This document shows, piece after piece, positions 39,168 to 48,103 of a stretch of 64,000 nucleotides of DNA. The notes under the pieces were generated by a model. The model had not been told where the DNA came from. It saw nothing but the letters and a program-made list of their open reading frames with translations, and did no database searches. The position numbers and the translations under genes are program-made. Each line of letters opens with the position of its first letter. The stretch's first letter is position 1. Source of the stretch: Arthrobacter sp. PAMC 25486 (GTDB lineage Bacteria; Actinomycetota; Actinomycetes; Actinomycetales; Micrococcaceae); assembly GCF_000785535.1 (NCBI RefSeq), contig NZ_CP007595.1:310001-374000 (forward strand), given 5' to 3'.

Positions 39168-40274
39168 CTATCGGGTGGCGGGGGCAATGGGGTCGGTTGC
39201 TGCCGGGCTGAAGCGGCTGGCGTCGAGTAGCTCGCGGATGACTTTGATTAGGTCGTTTGCATCGGGCAGCGCTGCGAGTTCCAGGGGTTTGGCATAGGGC
39301 AGGGGAACTTCTGCCGCTGCCACCCGGCGGACCGGCGCGTCCAGGTAGTCGAAGGCCCCCTCCATGAGGGTGGCGGAGATTTCTGCGCCGACACCGTAGC
39401 TGAGCCAGTCGTCTTCGAGGACTACGGCCCTGCTGGTCTTGCGGACGGAAGCGCAGACCGTTTCCCGGTCCAGCGGGCGGAGGCTGCGCAGGTCCACTAC
39501 TTCGATGGAGATGCCTTCTTCCGCCAGCTGGCGTGCCACTTCCAGGGCCACCGTTGTCGCGCGGGAGTAGGTAATCACGGTCAGGTCGGTCCCTTTCCGC
39601 GCCACGGCGGCTTTGCCGAGTTCGGCGACGTGTTCGCCGTCGGGCACCTCGCCCTTGGTGTTGTAAAGGGATAGGTTTTCCAGGAAGATCACCGGATCGT
39701 TGTCCCGGATTGCCGCGAGCAACAGCGCCTTGGCATCGGCCGGGGTGGAGGGAGCAACGACCTTCAAACCTGGGACATGCGCGAACCAGACCTCAAGATT
39801 CTGTGAGTGGGTGGCGGCCAGCTGCTGGCCACCGCCGCCAGGCATCCGGATTACCAGCGGGACGGGCGTCTGGCCGCCGAACATGCCATAGATTTTGGCA
39901 GCATGGTTAATGATCTGGTCCATCGCAATCAAACTGAAGTTCAGCGTCATGATTTCCACCACCGGACGCATCCCCAACATGGCGGCACCGATGGCGGCGC
40001 CAACAAAACCTTCCTCGGCGATCGGAGTATCGCGCACCCGTTCGGGGCCGAATTCGGCCAGAAGGCCCGCGGTGATCTTGTAGGAGCCCTCAAAGATCCC
40101 GATTTCCTCGCCCAGCAGGATGACGTTGTCGTCCCGGGTCAGCTCGGCCCGGAGGGCATCATTGAGCGCCTGGCGGTACGTGATGACGGGCATGGTGGAT
40201 CCTACGCTGGGGTTGGGACTTCCCTCGGCGGGACTGATGGGCATGGGATTACCGGCGCTGGGTTCACTGGTCAT
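39168..40274 (-). CDS. pdhB: 2-oxoacid (pyruvate-type) dehydrogenase E1 beta subunit
   Basis: The 368-residue protein contains ITYRQALNDALRAELTRDDN, LLGEEIGIFEGSYKITAGLL, DTPIAEEGFVGAAIGAAMLG, AKIYGMFGGQTPVPLVIRMP and EVVDLRSLRPLDRETV, the E1-beta series that forms half of the TPP site. ATG 40274 overlaps the E1-alpha stop as ATGA, giving translational coupling, but adds 27 residues before the usual start. MPVITYRQAL at ATG 40193 (AGGAT upstream) is the family-typical N-terminus and may be the true start. It assembles with E1-alpha as an alpha2beta2 tetramer. Confidence 0.9.
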   Translation of the reverse strand: MTSEPSAGNPMPISPAEGSPNPSVGSTMPVITYRQALNDALRAELTRDDNVILLGEEIGIFEGSYKITAGLLAEFGPERVRDTPIAEEGFVGAAIGAAMLGMRPVVEIMTLNFSLIAMDQIINHAAKIYGMFGGQTPVPLVIRMPGGGGQQLAATHSQNLEVWFAHVPGLKVVAPSTPADAKALLLAAIRDNDPVIFLENLSLYNTKGEVPDGEHVAELGKAAVARKGTDLTVITYSRATTVALEVARQLAEEGISIEVVDLRSLRPLDRETVCASVRKTSRAVVLEDDWLSYGVGAEISATLMEGAFDYLDAPVRRVAAAEVPLPYAKPLELAALPDANDLIKVIRELLDASRFSPAATDPIAPATR

Positions 40275-41383
40275 GGGACCGCCACCGCGGGGTCTCCGGG
40301 CAGGGCGTGGGCGGCGTTTGCGACCGGGCTGGCGTAGGCGTAGTCGAAGAGCTGGCCCGGGGCGGGATCGGGGCTTGAGTCGGCGAAGGCGACGGCGGCG
40401 GCGACCTTTTTGCCGGCGTCGGCCTCAATGCCCTGTGCCTGGGCCTCGTCCAGCAGGCCTGTATCCAGCAGGTGCCGGCGCAGCAGGGGGACAGGATCCG
40501 CGGCCTGCGCGGTTTCGACGTCGGCCGCGGAGCGGTAACGTGCCGGGTCTACCACCGAGTGCCCCCGCAAGCGGTAGCTCATGACTTCCAGCAGTGCGGG
40601 CTCGCGTTCCAGCCGCGCACGGTCCAGGGCACGCTGGGCGCCCTCGCGCACCGCCACCGGATCGGTTCCGTCAACGCGCTCACCGGGGATCCTGTACGAA
40701 CTGCCGCGTTTGTACAGTTCCGGCTCACCGGCGGCGGCCTCGACGGTGGTTCCCATGCCCAAACGGTTGTTGACGACCACGTACACGATGGGCAGGTGCC
40801 AGACGGCGGCCAGGTTCAGTGATTCGTGGAACGCGCCGATGTTGGTGGTGCCGTCGCCCATCTGGCACATCACGACCTCGGCGTCCGGCCCTGGCCCGCC
40901 GCGGTAGGTCAGGGCCAGGGCTGCGCCGGTGGCGGGCGGAATCTGGCCCCCGACAATGCCGTAACCACCCATCAGCCGGGCCCCGGTGTCAAACATATGC
41001 ATTGATCCGCCCCGGCCCTTGGACACTCCTGTTGACTTGCCGAAGAGCTCGGCCATCACCCGGCCCGGTTCCAGTCCGCGCATCAGGGCGTATCCGTGGT
41101 CGCGGTAGTTGGTAAACAAATAATCGGTGGGCCGCAACGCTGCCATCAGCCCGACGACGGTGGCCTCCTCGCCCAGGTTCAAGTGGCAATAGCCGCCGAT
41201 CTTGGCGCGTTTGTACATCTGGTCGGCGATGAGCTCGAATTTGCGGATCAGGACCATGTCGGCGTAATAGCACAGAAGGCGTTCAGGGGGGTCGTCCGCG
41301 GGGGAAAGCCCGGAGTTCCCAAACTTCTGCGCCGCTGCCGGCTCCTTCCCTCGCGTCGCTGCAGGTTTCCGTCGCTCCGCCAT
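40271..41383 (-). CDS. pdhA: 2-oxoacid (pyruvate-type) dehydrogenase E1 alpha subunit
   Basis: I place the start at ATG 41383 (MAERRKPAATRG), with GGAGGAG 5 bases upstream; the longer frame is out of context. The 370-residue product has MVLIRKFELIADQMYKRAKI, GYCHLNLGEEATVVGLMAAL, the phosphorylation-loop-like GRGGSMHMFD and the TPP motif GDGTTNIGAFHESLNLAAVW ending VVVNN. Decarboxylation of the 2-oxoacid occurs here. The closest type by pattern is pyruvate or acetoin dehydrogenase. It is the first catalytic gene of the operon, 97 bases after the CBS-domain gene. Confidence 0.9.
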   Translation of the reverse strand: MAERRKPAATRGKEPAAAQKFGNSGLSPADDPPERLLCYYADMVLIRKFELIADQMYKRAKIGGYCHLNLGEEATVVGLMAALRPTDYLFTNYRDHGYALMRGLEPGRVMAELFGKSTGVSKGRGGSMHMFDTGARLMGGYGIVGGQIPPATGAALALTYRGGPGPDAEVVMCQMGDGTTNIGAFHESLNLAAVWHLPIVYVVVNNRLGMGTTVEAAAGEPELYKRGSSYRIPGERVDGTDPVAVREGAQRALDRARLEREPALLEVMSYRLRGHSVVDPARYRSAADVETAQAADPVPLLRRHLLDTGLLDEAQAQGIEADAGKKVAAAVAFADSSPDPAPGQLFDYAYASPVANAAHALPGDPAVAVP

Positions 41384-41480
41384 GCGCTCTCCTCCAAGTG
41401 TGCTGTGTACTGAGTTCGCGCCGGTGCGCTTTTCCGCCTGCATCCGGCGCGTCCATCCGCGGGCGGCGCGGTGGCGGCAT

Positions 41481-41966
41481 TCACGGCCCAGGGGGCTGTT
41501 CCTGCAGCGTGAACCCGGCAGTGTCCCCGCCGCATTTTGGACAGCTGGCCGGTGGACTCTCACCGCGGGCAGGTTCGCCGCAGACGCCGCATACCCACTC
41601 GGTGGCGAGCAGCGCCACCAGGTCGCCGCGGCTGATGATGCCGGCCAGGCGCCCGCCGGACAATACCGGCAGCCGGCCGATATGCTGGCTTACCAGCAGC
41701 TGGCGGACGTCGGAGATGGCTGTGTCGGGGCTGACGCTGATCACGGCAGTGGTCATGATCTCCGCCGCGGTGCCCCCGGTCTTGGCCAGCAGGTCGTATT
41801 CGCTGATTAACCCCAGCACATGGTCCTCCGGATCCACGACGGGAATGCCGCTGATCCGGTGCTTGCGTATGAGGCCGGCGATTGCGCCGACCTCCAGTCC
41901 GGGCGGAACGGTCACGACGGGGCGGCTCATGATCCCATCGGCCGTGGTGGCAATCCTTGTATCCAT
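41481..41966 (-). CDS. Two-CBS-domain protein with C-terminal zinc ribbon
   Basis: This 161-residue protein has a CBS pair: IMSRPVVTVPPGLEVGAIAG, ISGIPVVDPEDHVLGLISEY and IMTTAVISVSPDTAISDVRQ, GRLPVLSGGRLAGIISRGDL. It ends with a small zinc-ribbon or rubredoxin-like knuckle (CGVC...CPKCG). CBS pairs bind AMP, ATP, NAD or SAM and act as energy sensors. GGAAGGTAGGAACC precedes ATG 41966. Its position at the head of the E1/E2 operon suggests a regulatory link to that complex, which is inference. A 45-codon gene ends 5 bases before it. Confidence 0.88.
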   Translation of the reverse strand: MDTRIATTADGIMSRPVVTVPPGLEVGAIAGLIRKHRISGIPVVDPEDHVLGLISEYDLLAKTGGTAAEIMTTAVISVSPDTAISDVRQLLVSQHIGRLPVLSGGRLAGIISRGDLVALLATEWVCGVCGEPARGESPPASCPKCGGDTAGFTLQEQPPGP

Positions 41967-41971
41967 GGTTC

Positions 41972-42109
41972 CTACCTTCCGTACTCGGCGAGACCCGCCC
42001 CGGTGCGGTCCTGCCCGCCAGCGGGGGTGAACACGAGCGCCACCAGGGCGCTCACCCCTAACAGCAGCAGCCCGATCGAGTAGCTGAAGGCGCTTGTTCG
42101 CCTTGGCAT
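41972..42109 (-). CDS. Single-pass small membrane protein, 45 aa
   Basis: ATG 42109 starts MPRRTSAFSYSIGLLLLGVS ALVALVFTPAGG, a positively charged N-terminus and one clear membrane helix, then a hydrophilic tail ending LAEYGR with TAG at 41974-41972. The stop codon overlaps the RBS of the CBS-domain gene, so the two are tightly linked. The own RBS is weak (ACAGGGG, 1-3 bases from the ATG). No family is recognised. A role in anchoring the CBS protein or the complex is possible but unsupported. Confidence 0.5.
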   Translation of the reverse strand: MPRRTSAFSYSIGLLLLGVSALVALVFTPAGGQDRTGAGLAEYGR

Positions 42110-42163
42110 GCCCCTGTCACAAGATCCCGCCCGCGGATCCGGGCCACGTACAGCGTCCGTTGT

Positions 42164-42285
42164 CCTGAGCGTATCCCTCCTTGGCCCTTAAAAGGCCGGA
42201 ATCCAGGAAGCAGTTCAGAGTCCCGGGTCGCCCAGTGCGGAAAGCACGTCGGCATTCAACCGCGAGATCATGTCCAGTGGGATGC
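42164..42285. repeat. Direct repeat at the sdhB 3' end
   Basis: This copy comprises the last 71 bases of sdhB (42215-42285) and 51 bases after its stop codon. It is about 93% identical to 34166-34287, in the same orientation 8.0 kb away. In both places the non-coding part lies 50 bases or less from the start of a new minus-strand transcription unit: the 45-aa/CBS/PDH operon here, the Mo-oxidoreductase there. Confidence 0.9.
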
Positions 42286-42964
42286 CGACCGGGCACACGG
42301 CCGTGCATTCGCCAATCTGCGTGCAGCCGCCAAAGCCTTCGGCGTCGTGCGCGGCAACCATGGCCAGTGCCCGGGAGCCCCGCTCGGGCTGGCCTTGGGG
42401 CAGTGCGCCCAAATGGGTGGCTTTGGCCCCAGTGAAAAGCATGGCGGAACCGTTGGGGCATGCGGCGACACAGGCGCCGCAACCAATGCAGGTGGCCGCA
42501 TCGAAAGCCCTGTCTGCTGCGTCTTTGCGCACGAGTGTGGCGGATGCCTCGGGGGCTGCACCGGTCGGCGCGCTGATGTAGCCGCCTGCTTGGATGATGC
42601 GGTCCAATGCGCTGCGGTCCACAATCAAGTCCCGCACGACCGGGAATGACTCGGCATGCCACGGTTCGACGTCGATGGTGTCACCGTCGCTGAAGTGGCG
42701 CATGTACAGCTGACAGGTGGTGGTGAGCCCCTCCGGGCCGTGGGCCACGCCGTCGATCGCCAGTGAACACATGCCGCAGATGCCCTCCCGGCAGTCGTGG
42801 TCGAAGGCGACGGGATCTTCCCCGGTGATAGTGAGCCGTTCGTTCAGGACGTCCAGCATTTCCAAAAACGACATGTCGGCGCTGATGCCGTCGACGTCGT
42901 AACTGACCATGCTGCCGGGGGAGTGGACGTTGTGCTGGCGCCAAATGCGCAGGGTGATTTTCAT
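42215..42964 (-). CDS. sdhB: Succinate dehydrogenase/fumarate reductase iron-sulfur subunit
   Basis: This 249-residue electron-transfer subunit has the 2Fe-2S domain [15 protein letters not shown] and TTTCQLYM in the first half. The second half holds [19 protein letters not shown] and [18 protein letters not shown] for the 4Fe-4S and 3Fe-4S clusters. ATG 42964 overlaps the sdhA stop as ATGA. The arrangement sdhC-sdhA-sdhB with a single membrane subunit is the actinobacterial/Bacillus-like form. Its last 23 codons are duplicated at 34.2 kb, so the present 3' end may have been supplied by an inserted element. Confidence 0.95.
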   Translation of the reverse strand: MKITLRIWRQHNVHSPGSMVSYDVDGISADMSFLEMLDVLNERLTITGEDPVAFDHDCREGICGMCSLAIDGVAHGPEGLTTTCQLYMRHFSDGDTIDVEPWHAESFPVVRDLIVDRSALDRIIQAGGYISAPTGAAPEASATLVRKDAADRAFDAATCIGCGACVAACPNGSAMLFTGAKATHLGALPQGQPERGSRALAMVAAHDAEGFGGCTQIGECTAVCPVGIPLDMISRLNADVLSALGDPGL

Positions 42965-44907
42965 TTGTAACTCCTCTGCGTCAACTCCACGAACTCGTAG
43001 TCAAGGTGTTCCCTGTGCAGCCTGGGCGGGGCGTTCTCGCCGTCGAACTCCCAGGCCGCGACGTAGGCGAACGCGTCGTCGTCACGCAACGCCTCGCCGT
43101 CCCCGGTCTGGCTCTCCGTGCGGAAATGGCTGCCGCAGGATTCCCCGCGGTGCAGCGCATCGATGCACATAAGTTCGGCCAGCCCAAAAAAGTCTGCCAC
43201 GCGACCGGCACGCTCAAGGCTCTGGTTCAGCTCCTCGTTGCTGCCGGTGACCTTGAGGTTGCTCCAGAACTCCTCGCGGAGCGCCCGGATGAGCGCCACG
43301 GCGTGCACGAGCCCCTCGGCATTGCGCTCCATCCCGCAGTATTCCCAGACGATGGCGCCCAGTTCCTTGTGGAAGGAATCAACGGTGCGTTCACCGTTGA
43401 TCGACAGGAGCGTGTTGATGCGTTCGCGGACTTCCTCCATGGTTGCCACCACCTCGGGATGGGATTCATCCACGACGCCGGAGGGCTGGGTTTTCGCCAG
43501 ATAGTCGCCGATGGTGTTGGGCAGGATGAAGTAGCCGTCCGCCAGGCCCTGCATCAGGGCGCTGGCGCCGAGCCGGTTCGCCCCGTGGTCGGAAAAGTTT
43601 GCCTCCCCGATGACGAACAGCCCGGGGATGGAGCTCGCCAAATCGTAGTCGACCCACAGCCCGCCCATGGTGTAATGCACGGCCGGGTAGATGCGCATGG
43701 GCACCTGGTAGGGGTCTTCGTCGGTGATTTTCTGGTACATGTCCAGCAGGTTGCCGTACTTCTCCTCGATCGAAGAACGGCCCAGGCGGGCGATGGCGTC
43801 GCCCAGGTCCAGGTACACGCCCCGGCCGCCGGGGCCCACGCCCCGTCCGGCGTCGCACTGGTTTTTAGCGGCCCGGGAGGCAACGTCGCGGGGAACGAGA
43901 TTGCCGAAGGACGGATACGCGCGCTCCAAATAGTAGTCGCGTTCCGTCTCGGGGATGTCCCTGGGATTGCGGGTGTCCCCGGCCGTGGCCGGCACCCAGA
44001 TGCGGCCGTCGTTGCGCAGGGATTCGCTCATGAGCGTCAATTTCGACTGGTGCTCGCCGCTGGCGGGGATGCAGGTCGGGTGGATTTGGGTGAAGCACGG
44101 GTTCGCGAAGAAGGCGCCCCTGCGGTGGGCCCGCCAGATCGCCGTCGTGTTGCACCCCATCGCGTTGGTGGAGAGATGGTAAACGTTGCCGTAGCCCCCG
44201 CTTGCCAGCACGACGGCGTCGGCCAGGTGGGTCTCCAGCGTTCCGGTCACCATGTCACGGACAACAACTCCGCGGGCCTTGCCGTCGATGACAATCAGGT
44301 CAAGCATTTCATGGCGGGTGTTGACCTCCACCGTGCCGGCCGCGGCTTGGCGCTCGAGCGCCTGGTAGGCGCCCAGCAGCAGCTGCTGGCCGGTTTGGCC
44401 CCGCGCGTAGAACGTGCGGGAAACCTGGACCCCGCCAAAGGAGCGCGTATCCAGCAGCCCGCCATAGTCGCGGGCGAAGGGGACGCCCTGGGCCACGCAC
44501 TGGTCAATGATGGCGGAGCTGACCTCCGCCAGGCGGTAGACGTTGGATTCCCGCGAACGGTAGTCACCGCCCTTGACGGTGTCGTAAAAGAGTCGGCGGA
44601 CGCTGTCGCCATCATTGCGATAGTTCTTGGCGGCATTGATGCCGCCCTGTGCTGCAATGCTGTGGGCGCGCCGGGCGCTGTCCTGGTAACAAAAACTCGT
44701 GACTTGGTAGCCGGCCTCGCCGAGCGTTGCCGCCGCCGAGGCCCCTGCCAATCCAGTGCCGACGACGATGATGGAGAGTTTGCGGCGGTTCGCCGGGTTG
44801 ATCAGCTTGGCGCCGAAGCGGCGCGCCTCCCAGCGGTCCTGGACCGGTCCGGCCGGCGCCTTGGTGTCCCGGATGGGCTCCCCAACGGTAAACAGCCCTG
44901 TCGTCAC
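42961..44907 (-). CDS. sdhA: Succinate dehydrogenase/fumarate reductase flavoprotein subunit
   Basis: The start is GTG 44907, overlapping the sdhC stop (GTGA); the open frame continues upstream only by chance. The 648-residue product has the FAD Rossmann motif [20 protein letters not shown] and the covalent-FAD His in [17 protein letters not shown]. Active-site elements are [40 protein letters not shown] and [20 protein letters not shown]. It oxidises succinate to fumarate on the inner face of the membrane and passes electrons to SdhB. Confidence 0.95.
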   Translation of the reverse strand: MTTGLFTVGEPIRDTKAPAGPVQDRWEARRFGAKLINPANRRKLSIIVVGTGLAGASAAATLGEAGYQVTSFCYQDSARRAHSIAAQGGINAAKNYRNDGDSVRRLFYDTVKGGDYRSRESNVYRLAEVSSAIIDQCVAQGVPFARDYGGLLDTRSFGGVQVSRTFYARGQTGQQLLLGAYQALERQAAAGTVEVNTRHEMLDLIVIDGKARGVVVRDMVTGTLETHLADAVVLASGGYGNVYHLSTNAMGCNTTAIWRAHRRGAFFANPCFTQIHPTCIPASGEHQSKLTLMSESLRNDGRIWVPATAGDTRNPRDIPETERDYYLERAYPSFGNLVPRDVASRAAKNQCDAGRGVGPGGRGVYLDLGDAIARLGRSSIEEKYGNLLDMYQKITDEDPYQVPMRIYPAVHYTMGGLWVDYDLASSIPGLFVIGEANFSDHGANRLGASALMQGLADGYFILPNTIGDYLAKTQPSGVVDESHPEVVATMEEVRERINTLLSINGERTVDSFHKELGAIVWEYCGMERNAEGLVHAVALIRALREEFWSNLKVTGSNEELNQSLERAGRVADFFGLAELMCIDALHRGESCGSHFRTESQTGDGEALRDDDAFAYVAAWEFDGENAPPRLHREHLDYEFVELTQRSYK

Positions 44908-45620
44908 TGCACCCACCCCACCAGAATCACCAGCGGCGGAATGAGGAATCCCACCAGTAGTATCGCGGCGACCACGGTGGCCGTCACGTTGAGGACACGC
45001 CTGCGCGCAACAGAGGTGTTGGCGCCCAGGGAAGCGAACGCGCTCCACACCCCGTGGCGCAAATGGAAGCCGAGGGCGATCAGTGCCACGGCATAGGAGA
45101 GCACCACCCACCCGATGGAGAAGCCGTTGACCATGCGCTGGTACGGGCTCGACGACGTCCCGCCGGGTGCGATGACATCGGCAGTCAGGTGCAGGATGTG
45201 GTAAACGACGAACAAGCCGATGACGATGCCGCCCCACCGCAGCGTGAAGGAGGCGTAGCTGCGCTGGACGCCGCGGCGGTTCTTTGTACTCTCATAACGC
45301 CACGCGCCTTTGCCGCGTGTTGCTGCCCGCGATCGAAACCACAGCGTAAATGCCGCATATATATGGATGCCAACGCTCAGCAGCAGGGCCACGCGGATGA
45401 TCCACAGCGCCCCACTGTGTGGCAGCAACGGCTCACCGATCTCACGCAAATACTCCGAATAACCGTCGAACGCCTGCTGGCCTTCGAAGATCTTCAAGTT
45501 GCCGTACATGTGGGCCAGCAGGAAAAGGAGCATGACCAGTCCGGAAACAGCCATCCCTGCGTGCAGCACCACGGAGGAACGTAGTGCCTTTTGCCGTGCT
45601 CCAACACTGTTGACGGGCAT
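44904..45620 (-). CDS. sdhC: Succinate dehydrogenase cytochrome b subunit
   Basis: I start at ATG 45620 ([20 protein letters not shown]), where AGTGGGGG is the best upstream site; ATG 45656 is an alternative. The 238-residue protein has five hydrophobic helices ([99 protein letters not shown]). His residues within or beside them suit two heme b groups. It is a single-subunit anchor like Bacillus SdhC; no sdhD is present. It is first in sdhCAB. Confidence 0.92.
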   Translation of the reverse strand: MPVNSVGARQKALRSSVVLHAGMAVSGLVMLLFLLAHMYGNLKIFEGQQAFDGYSEYLREIGEPLLPHSGALWIIRVALLLSVGIHIYAAFTLWFRSRAATRGKGAWRYESTKNRRGVQRSYASFTLRWGGIVIGLFVVYHILHLTADVIAPGGTSSSPYQRMVNGFSIGWVVLSYAVALIALGFHLRHGVWSAFASLGANTSVARRRVLNVTATVVAAILLVGFLIPPLVILVGWVQ

Positions 45621-45712
45621 GCCCCCACTGTAGACACCATTGGCTGAATGCACCATGAAACGTTGCGAACGTGAAAACTTGTGTGTTTGGTGCCGTGACC
45701 TACGATGAAGCC

Positions 45713-46714
45713 ATGACCACCCACGAGCAGTCATCACCGGATCGGCGGATATCCGTGGTTGTCGGCGTCCCGGCGGATAAACACGTGATCGGTGCCATCA
45801 AGAACGTGGACAGCACCATTGATGTTCGCCATGACCGGCCCTTGGATCCGGCGGCGCTAAGGCGGATGCTGGTACAGGCGGAGGTCATCTTTGGAATTCC
45901 GGCCGGCACGCCCGCGCAATTGAAGGAGCTGCTGGACGGCAATGCGGGACTGCGCTGGGTCCACGCCACAAATCAGGACGAGCTTGAGCGGCTGCAGAAC
46001 GCTGATCTCAGCGACGAAACACGCGAACGAATCCAGCTCACCGGACCCGGGGGGAGTCATGCCGCGGCGCTGGCCGAATTCGCCATGCTTGGCCTGCTTA
46101 CGTTCGCCAAGCAAGGCCAAAAAGCCAAGCCCGGCACCTGCGCATCGCCGGGAACCGACCGCCCGTCAGAACTTGCCGGCCAGACGCTTCTCGTCGTGGG
46201 ACTGGGCCGCGTCGGTGCCGAAGTCGCACGCCTGGGCAAAGCCTTCGGCATGAGGGTCATGGCCATGACCCGGACCGGAAATGGCCAAGCACCCCATGTG
46301 GACGAGCTCCGTCCAGCACGTTTTTTGGGGGACATGCTCCCGGTCTCCCACGCCGTCGTGCTGGCCCTGCCGCAGAACGAACAAACGACAGGCTTGCTCG
46401 GCACGGGGGCGATCCGCAAGATGCGGCACGACGCCATCCTGGTCAATGTGGGGCACGGCGGGGTTCTCGACGGGCAGGCACTCATCGAAGGGCTTGAACA
46501 AGGACAGCCGGCAGCGGTTCTGTTGGACGCGTATTCCGCCGCACAGCTGCCGGGCGACAGTGCACTGCGGTCGATGCCCAACGTGCTGATCAGCCCCCAC
46601 GCGGCTGCCGACACACGCCAGGAAAACGCCCGCAACACGGAGCGCTTTACCGCAAACCTGCGCCGATACCTGCGTGGCGAAAGGCTATCGGGGCTGGTCC
46701 TGCCCACTGCCTAA
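45713..46714 (+). CDS. D-2-hydroxyacid dehydrogenase-like protein with altered active site
   Basis: ATG 45713 gives 333 residues; ATG 45671 would add 14. The NAD-binding motif GLGRVGAEVARLGKAFGMRV is normal and the late His is present (NVLISPHAAADT). Two catalytic positions differ from the family. The loop that normally reads N.ARG..VD is VNVGHGGVLDG, so Arg is replaced by His. The segment that normally reads LDVF..EPLP is LLDAYSAAQLPGD, so the Glu is missing. It may act on a different substrate or be a non-catalytic relative. It is divergent from sdhC and overlaps the end of the convergent FAD-reductase gene by 30 bases. Confidence 0.8.
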   Translation: MTTHEQSSPDRRISVVVGVPADKHVIGAIKNVDSTIDVRHDRPLDPAALRRMLVQAEVIFGIPAGTPAQLKELLDGNAGLRWVHATNQDELERLQNADLSDETRERIQLTGPGGSHAAALAEFAMLGLLTFAKQGQKAKPGTCASPGTDRPSELAGQTLLVVGLGRVGAEVARLGKAFGMRVMAMTRTGNGQAPHVDELRPARFLGDMLPVSHAVVLALPQNEQTTGLLGTGAIRKMRHDAILVNVGHGGVLDGQALIEGLEQGQPAAVLLDAYSAAQLPGDSALRSMPNVLISPHAAADTRQENARNTERFTANLRRYLRGERLSGLVLPTA

Positions 46715-47998
46715 CGGGGTGGGTACTGTATTCTCTGCGCCTGCATTCTTCGGCTCGGCATTCTTCGCGTCGGCGAGAACCTCGGCCAGGGGGATGGACG
46801 CATCGGCGAGCTTCACGCCGTCGACCTTCAGGCCCGAACGCACCAAGTCCTTGATCACCTCGGTGACATCCCAAACATTAACGTTCATGCCCGCGAGGAC
46901 CTGGAGGTCCTTGAGCCAGAAGGCAACGAACTCAAGGGTGTCCATGTTGCCGCGGACAATGACCTGGTCATAACCGCCGGACTCCACAAAACCGGAATAC
47001 TCCATGCCGAGCTCATACTGGTCGCTGTAAAAGTACGGCACCTCGTCATAGCTGGCAGCCAGGCCCAGCATGGACCTGGCGGCGACGGCCGGCTGGCTGA
47101 ATGCGTTAAACCAGTGCTCCATGCGGAGGTGCCGGCCCAGCATGGGATGGAAGGCGTTGGCGACGTCACCGGCTGCGAAAATATCCGGATCCGAGGTGCG
47201 CAGGTGCTCATCGACGGTGATGCCGTTGTCCACATGAAGGCCTGCGTCCTCGGCTAGGGAGGTGTTCGGCAGTGCCCCGACGCCAACGACCACCAGATCC
47301 GCATCCACCCGTGTGCCATCGTTGAGCTGCACGCCCGTCGCCCTGCCGTCAGCATTGGAGATGATGCGCCGGAGGTGGGTGCTTGTCCGCAGATCCACGC
47401 CATGAGCCCGGTGGAGACGGGCGAAAACCGCGGCAGTTTCCCTTCCAAGAATACGCATTAGGGGGACGTCACCGCGCTCCAAAAGGACCACCTCGACGTT
47501 GGCCGCGCGGGCCGCGGCGGCAACTTCCAGTCCAATCCACCCGCCGCCGATGATGACCACGCGTTTGGCTTGGGTGAAGGCAAAGCGGAGCTGGATGGAG
47601 TCCTCGACCCTGCGGAGGTAGTACACGCTGTGGGGTCCGGCGTCGGGCAGCTCACGCGGGGAGGCGCCTGTGGTCAGCAGGAGCTTGTCGTAGGCGAGGC
47701 GATTTCCGTTGCCCAACTGAATTTCCCGCTGAGCGCGATCGATGGCTGTGACCTTGGTGCTGGTGTGAAGTTCAATGTCATGATCCGCGTACCACTGCTT
47801 CGGATGGACGTAGATCTTTGCCCTTTCAGAGGTGCCCTGCAGAAAGCTCTTGGACAGGGGCGGCCGTTCATAGGGCCGCTCAGGTTCCGCCCCGAACAGC
47901 AGGATGCGCCCGTTGAACCCTTCGGACCGCAGTGCTTCCGCAGCTTTTGCACCAGCAAGACCGGCCCCAACAATCACGAAAGTCTGCTGTGCACCCAT
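46685..47998 (-). CDS. FAD-dependent NAD(P)H oxidoreductase, ferredoxin-reductase type
   Basis: ATG 47998 follows AAGGAG (spacing 6), giving 437 residues. FAD binding: FVIVGAGLAGAKAAEALRSE and the late motif DPDIFAAGDVANAFHP. NAD(P)H binding: RVVIIGGGWIGLEVAAAARA. ERPPLSKSFLQG is the usual ferredoxin-reductase-like segment. This family passes electrons from NAD(P)H to ferredoxin, rubredoxin or similar carriers. The flavodoxin gene lies 105 bases upstream on the same strand, and flavodoxin is a plausible partner. Confidence 0.9.
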   Translation of the reverse strand: MGAQQTFVIVGAGLAGAKAAEALRSEGFNGRILLFGAEPERPYERPPLSKSFLQGTSERAKIYVHPKQWYADHDIELHTSTKVTAIDRAQREIQLGNGNRLAYDKLLLTTGASPRELPDAGPHSVYYLRRVEDSIQLRFAFTQAKRVVIIGGGWIGLEVAAAARAANVEVVLLERGDVPLMRILGRETAAVFARLHRAHGVDLRTSTHLRRIISNADGRATGVQLNDGTRVDADLVVVGVGALPNTSLAEDAGLHVDNGITVDEHLRTSDPDIFAAGDVANAFHPMLGRHLRMEHWFNAFSQPAVAARSMLGLAASYDEVPYFYSDQYELGMEYSGFVESGGYDQVIVRGNMDTLEFVAFWLKDLQVLAGMNVNVWDVTEVIKDLVRSGLKVDGVKLADASIPLAEVLADAKNAEPKNAGAENTVPTPLGSGQDQPR

Positions 47999-48103
47999 GG
48001 TTGGCTCCTTATCTGATTCCGGCGATTCCTGTTTTGGCATCCACCATTGCTGCCGACTCTACTGGCAGGCGGGCCGTGTGCGGGTGGTGTGTCCCAGCAC
48101 GGC

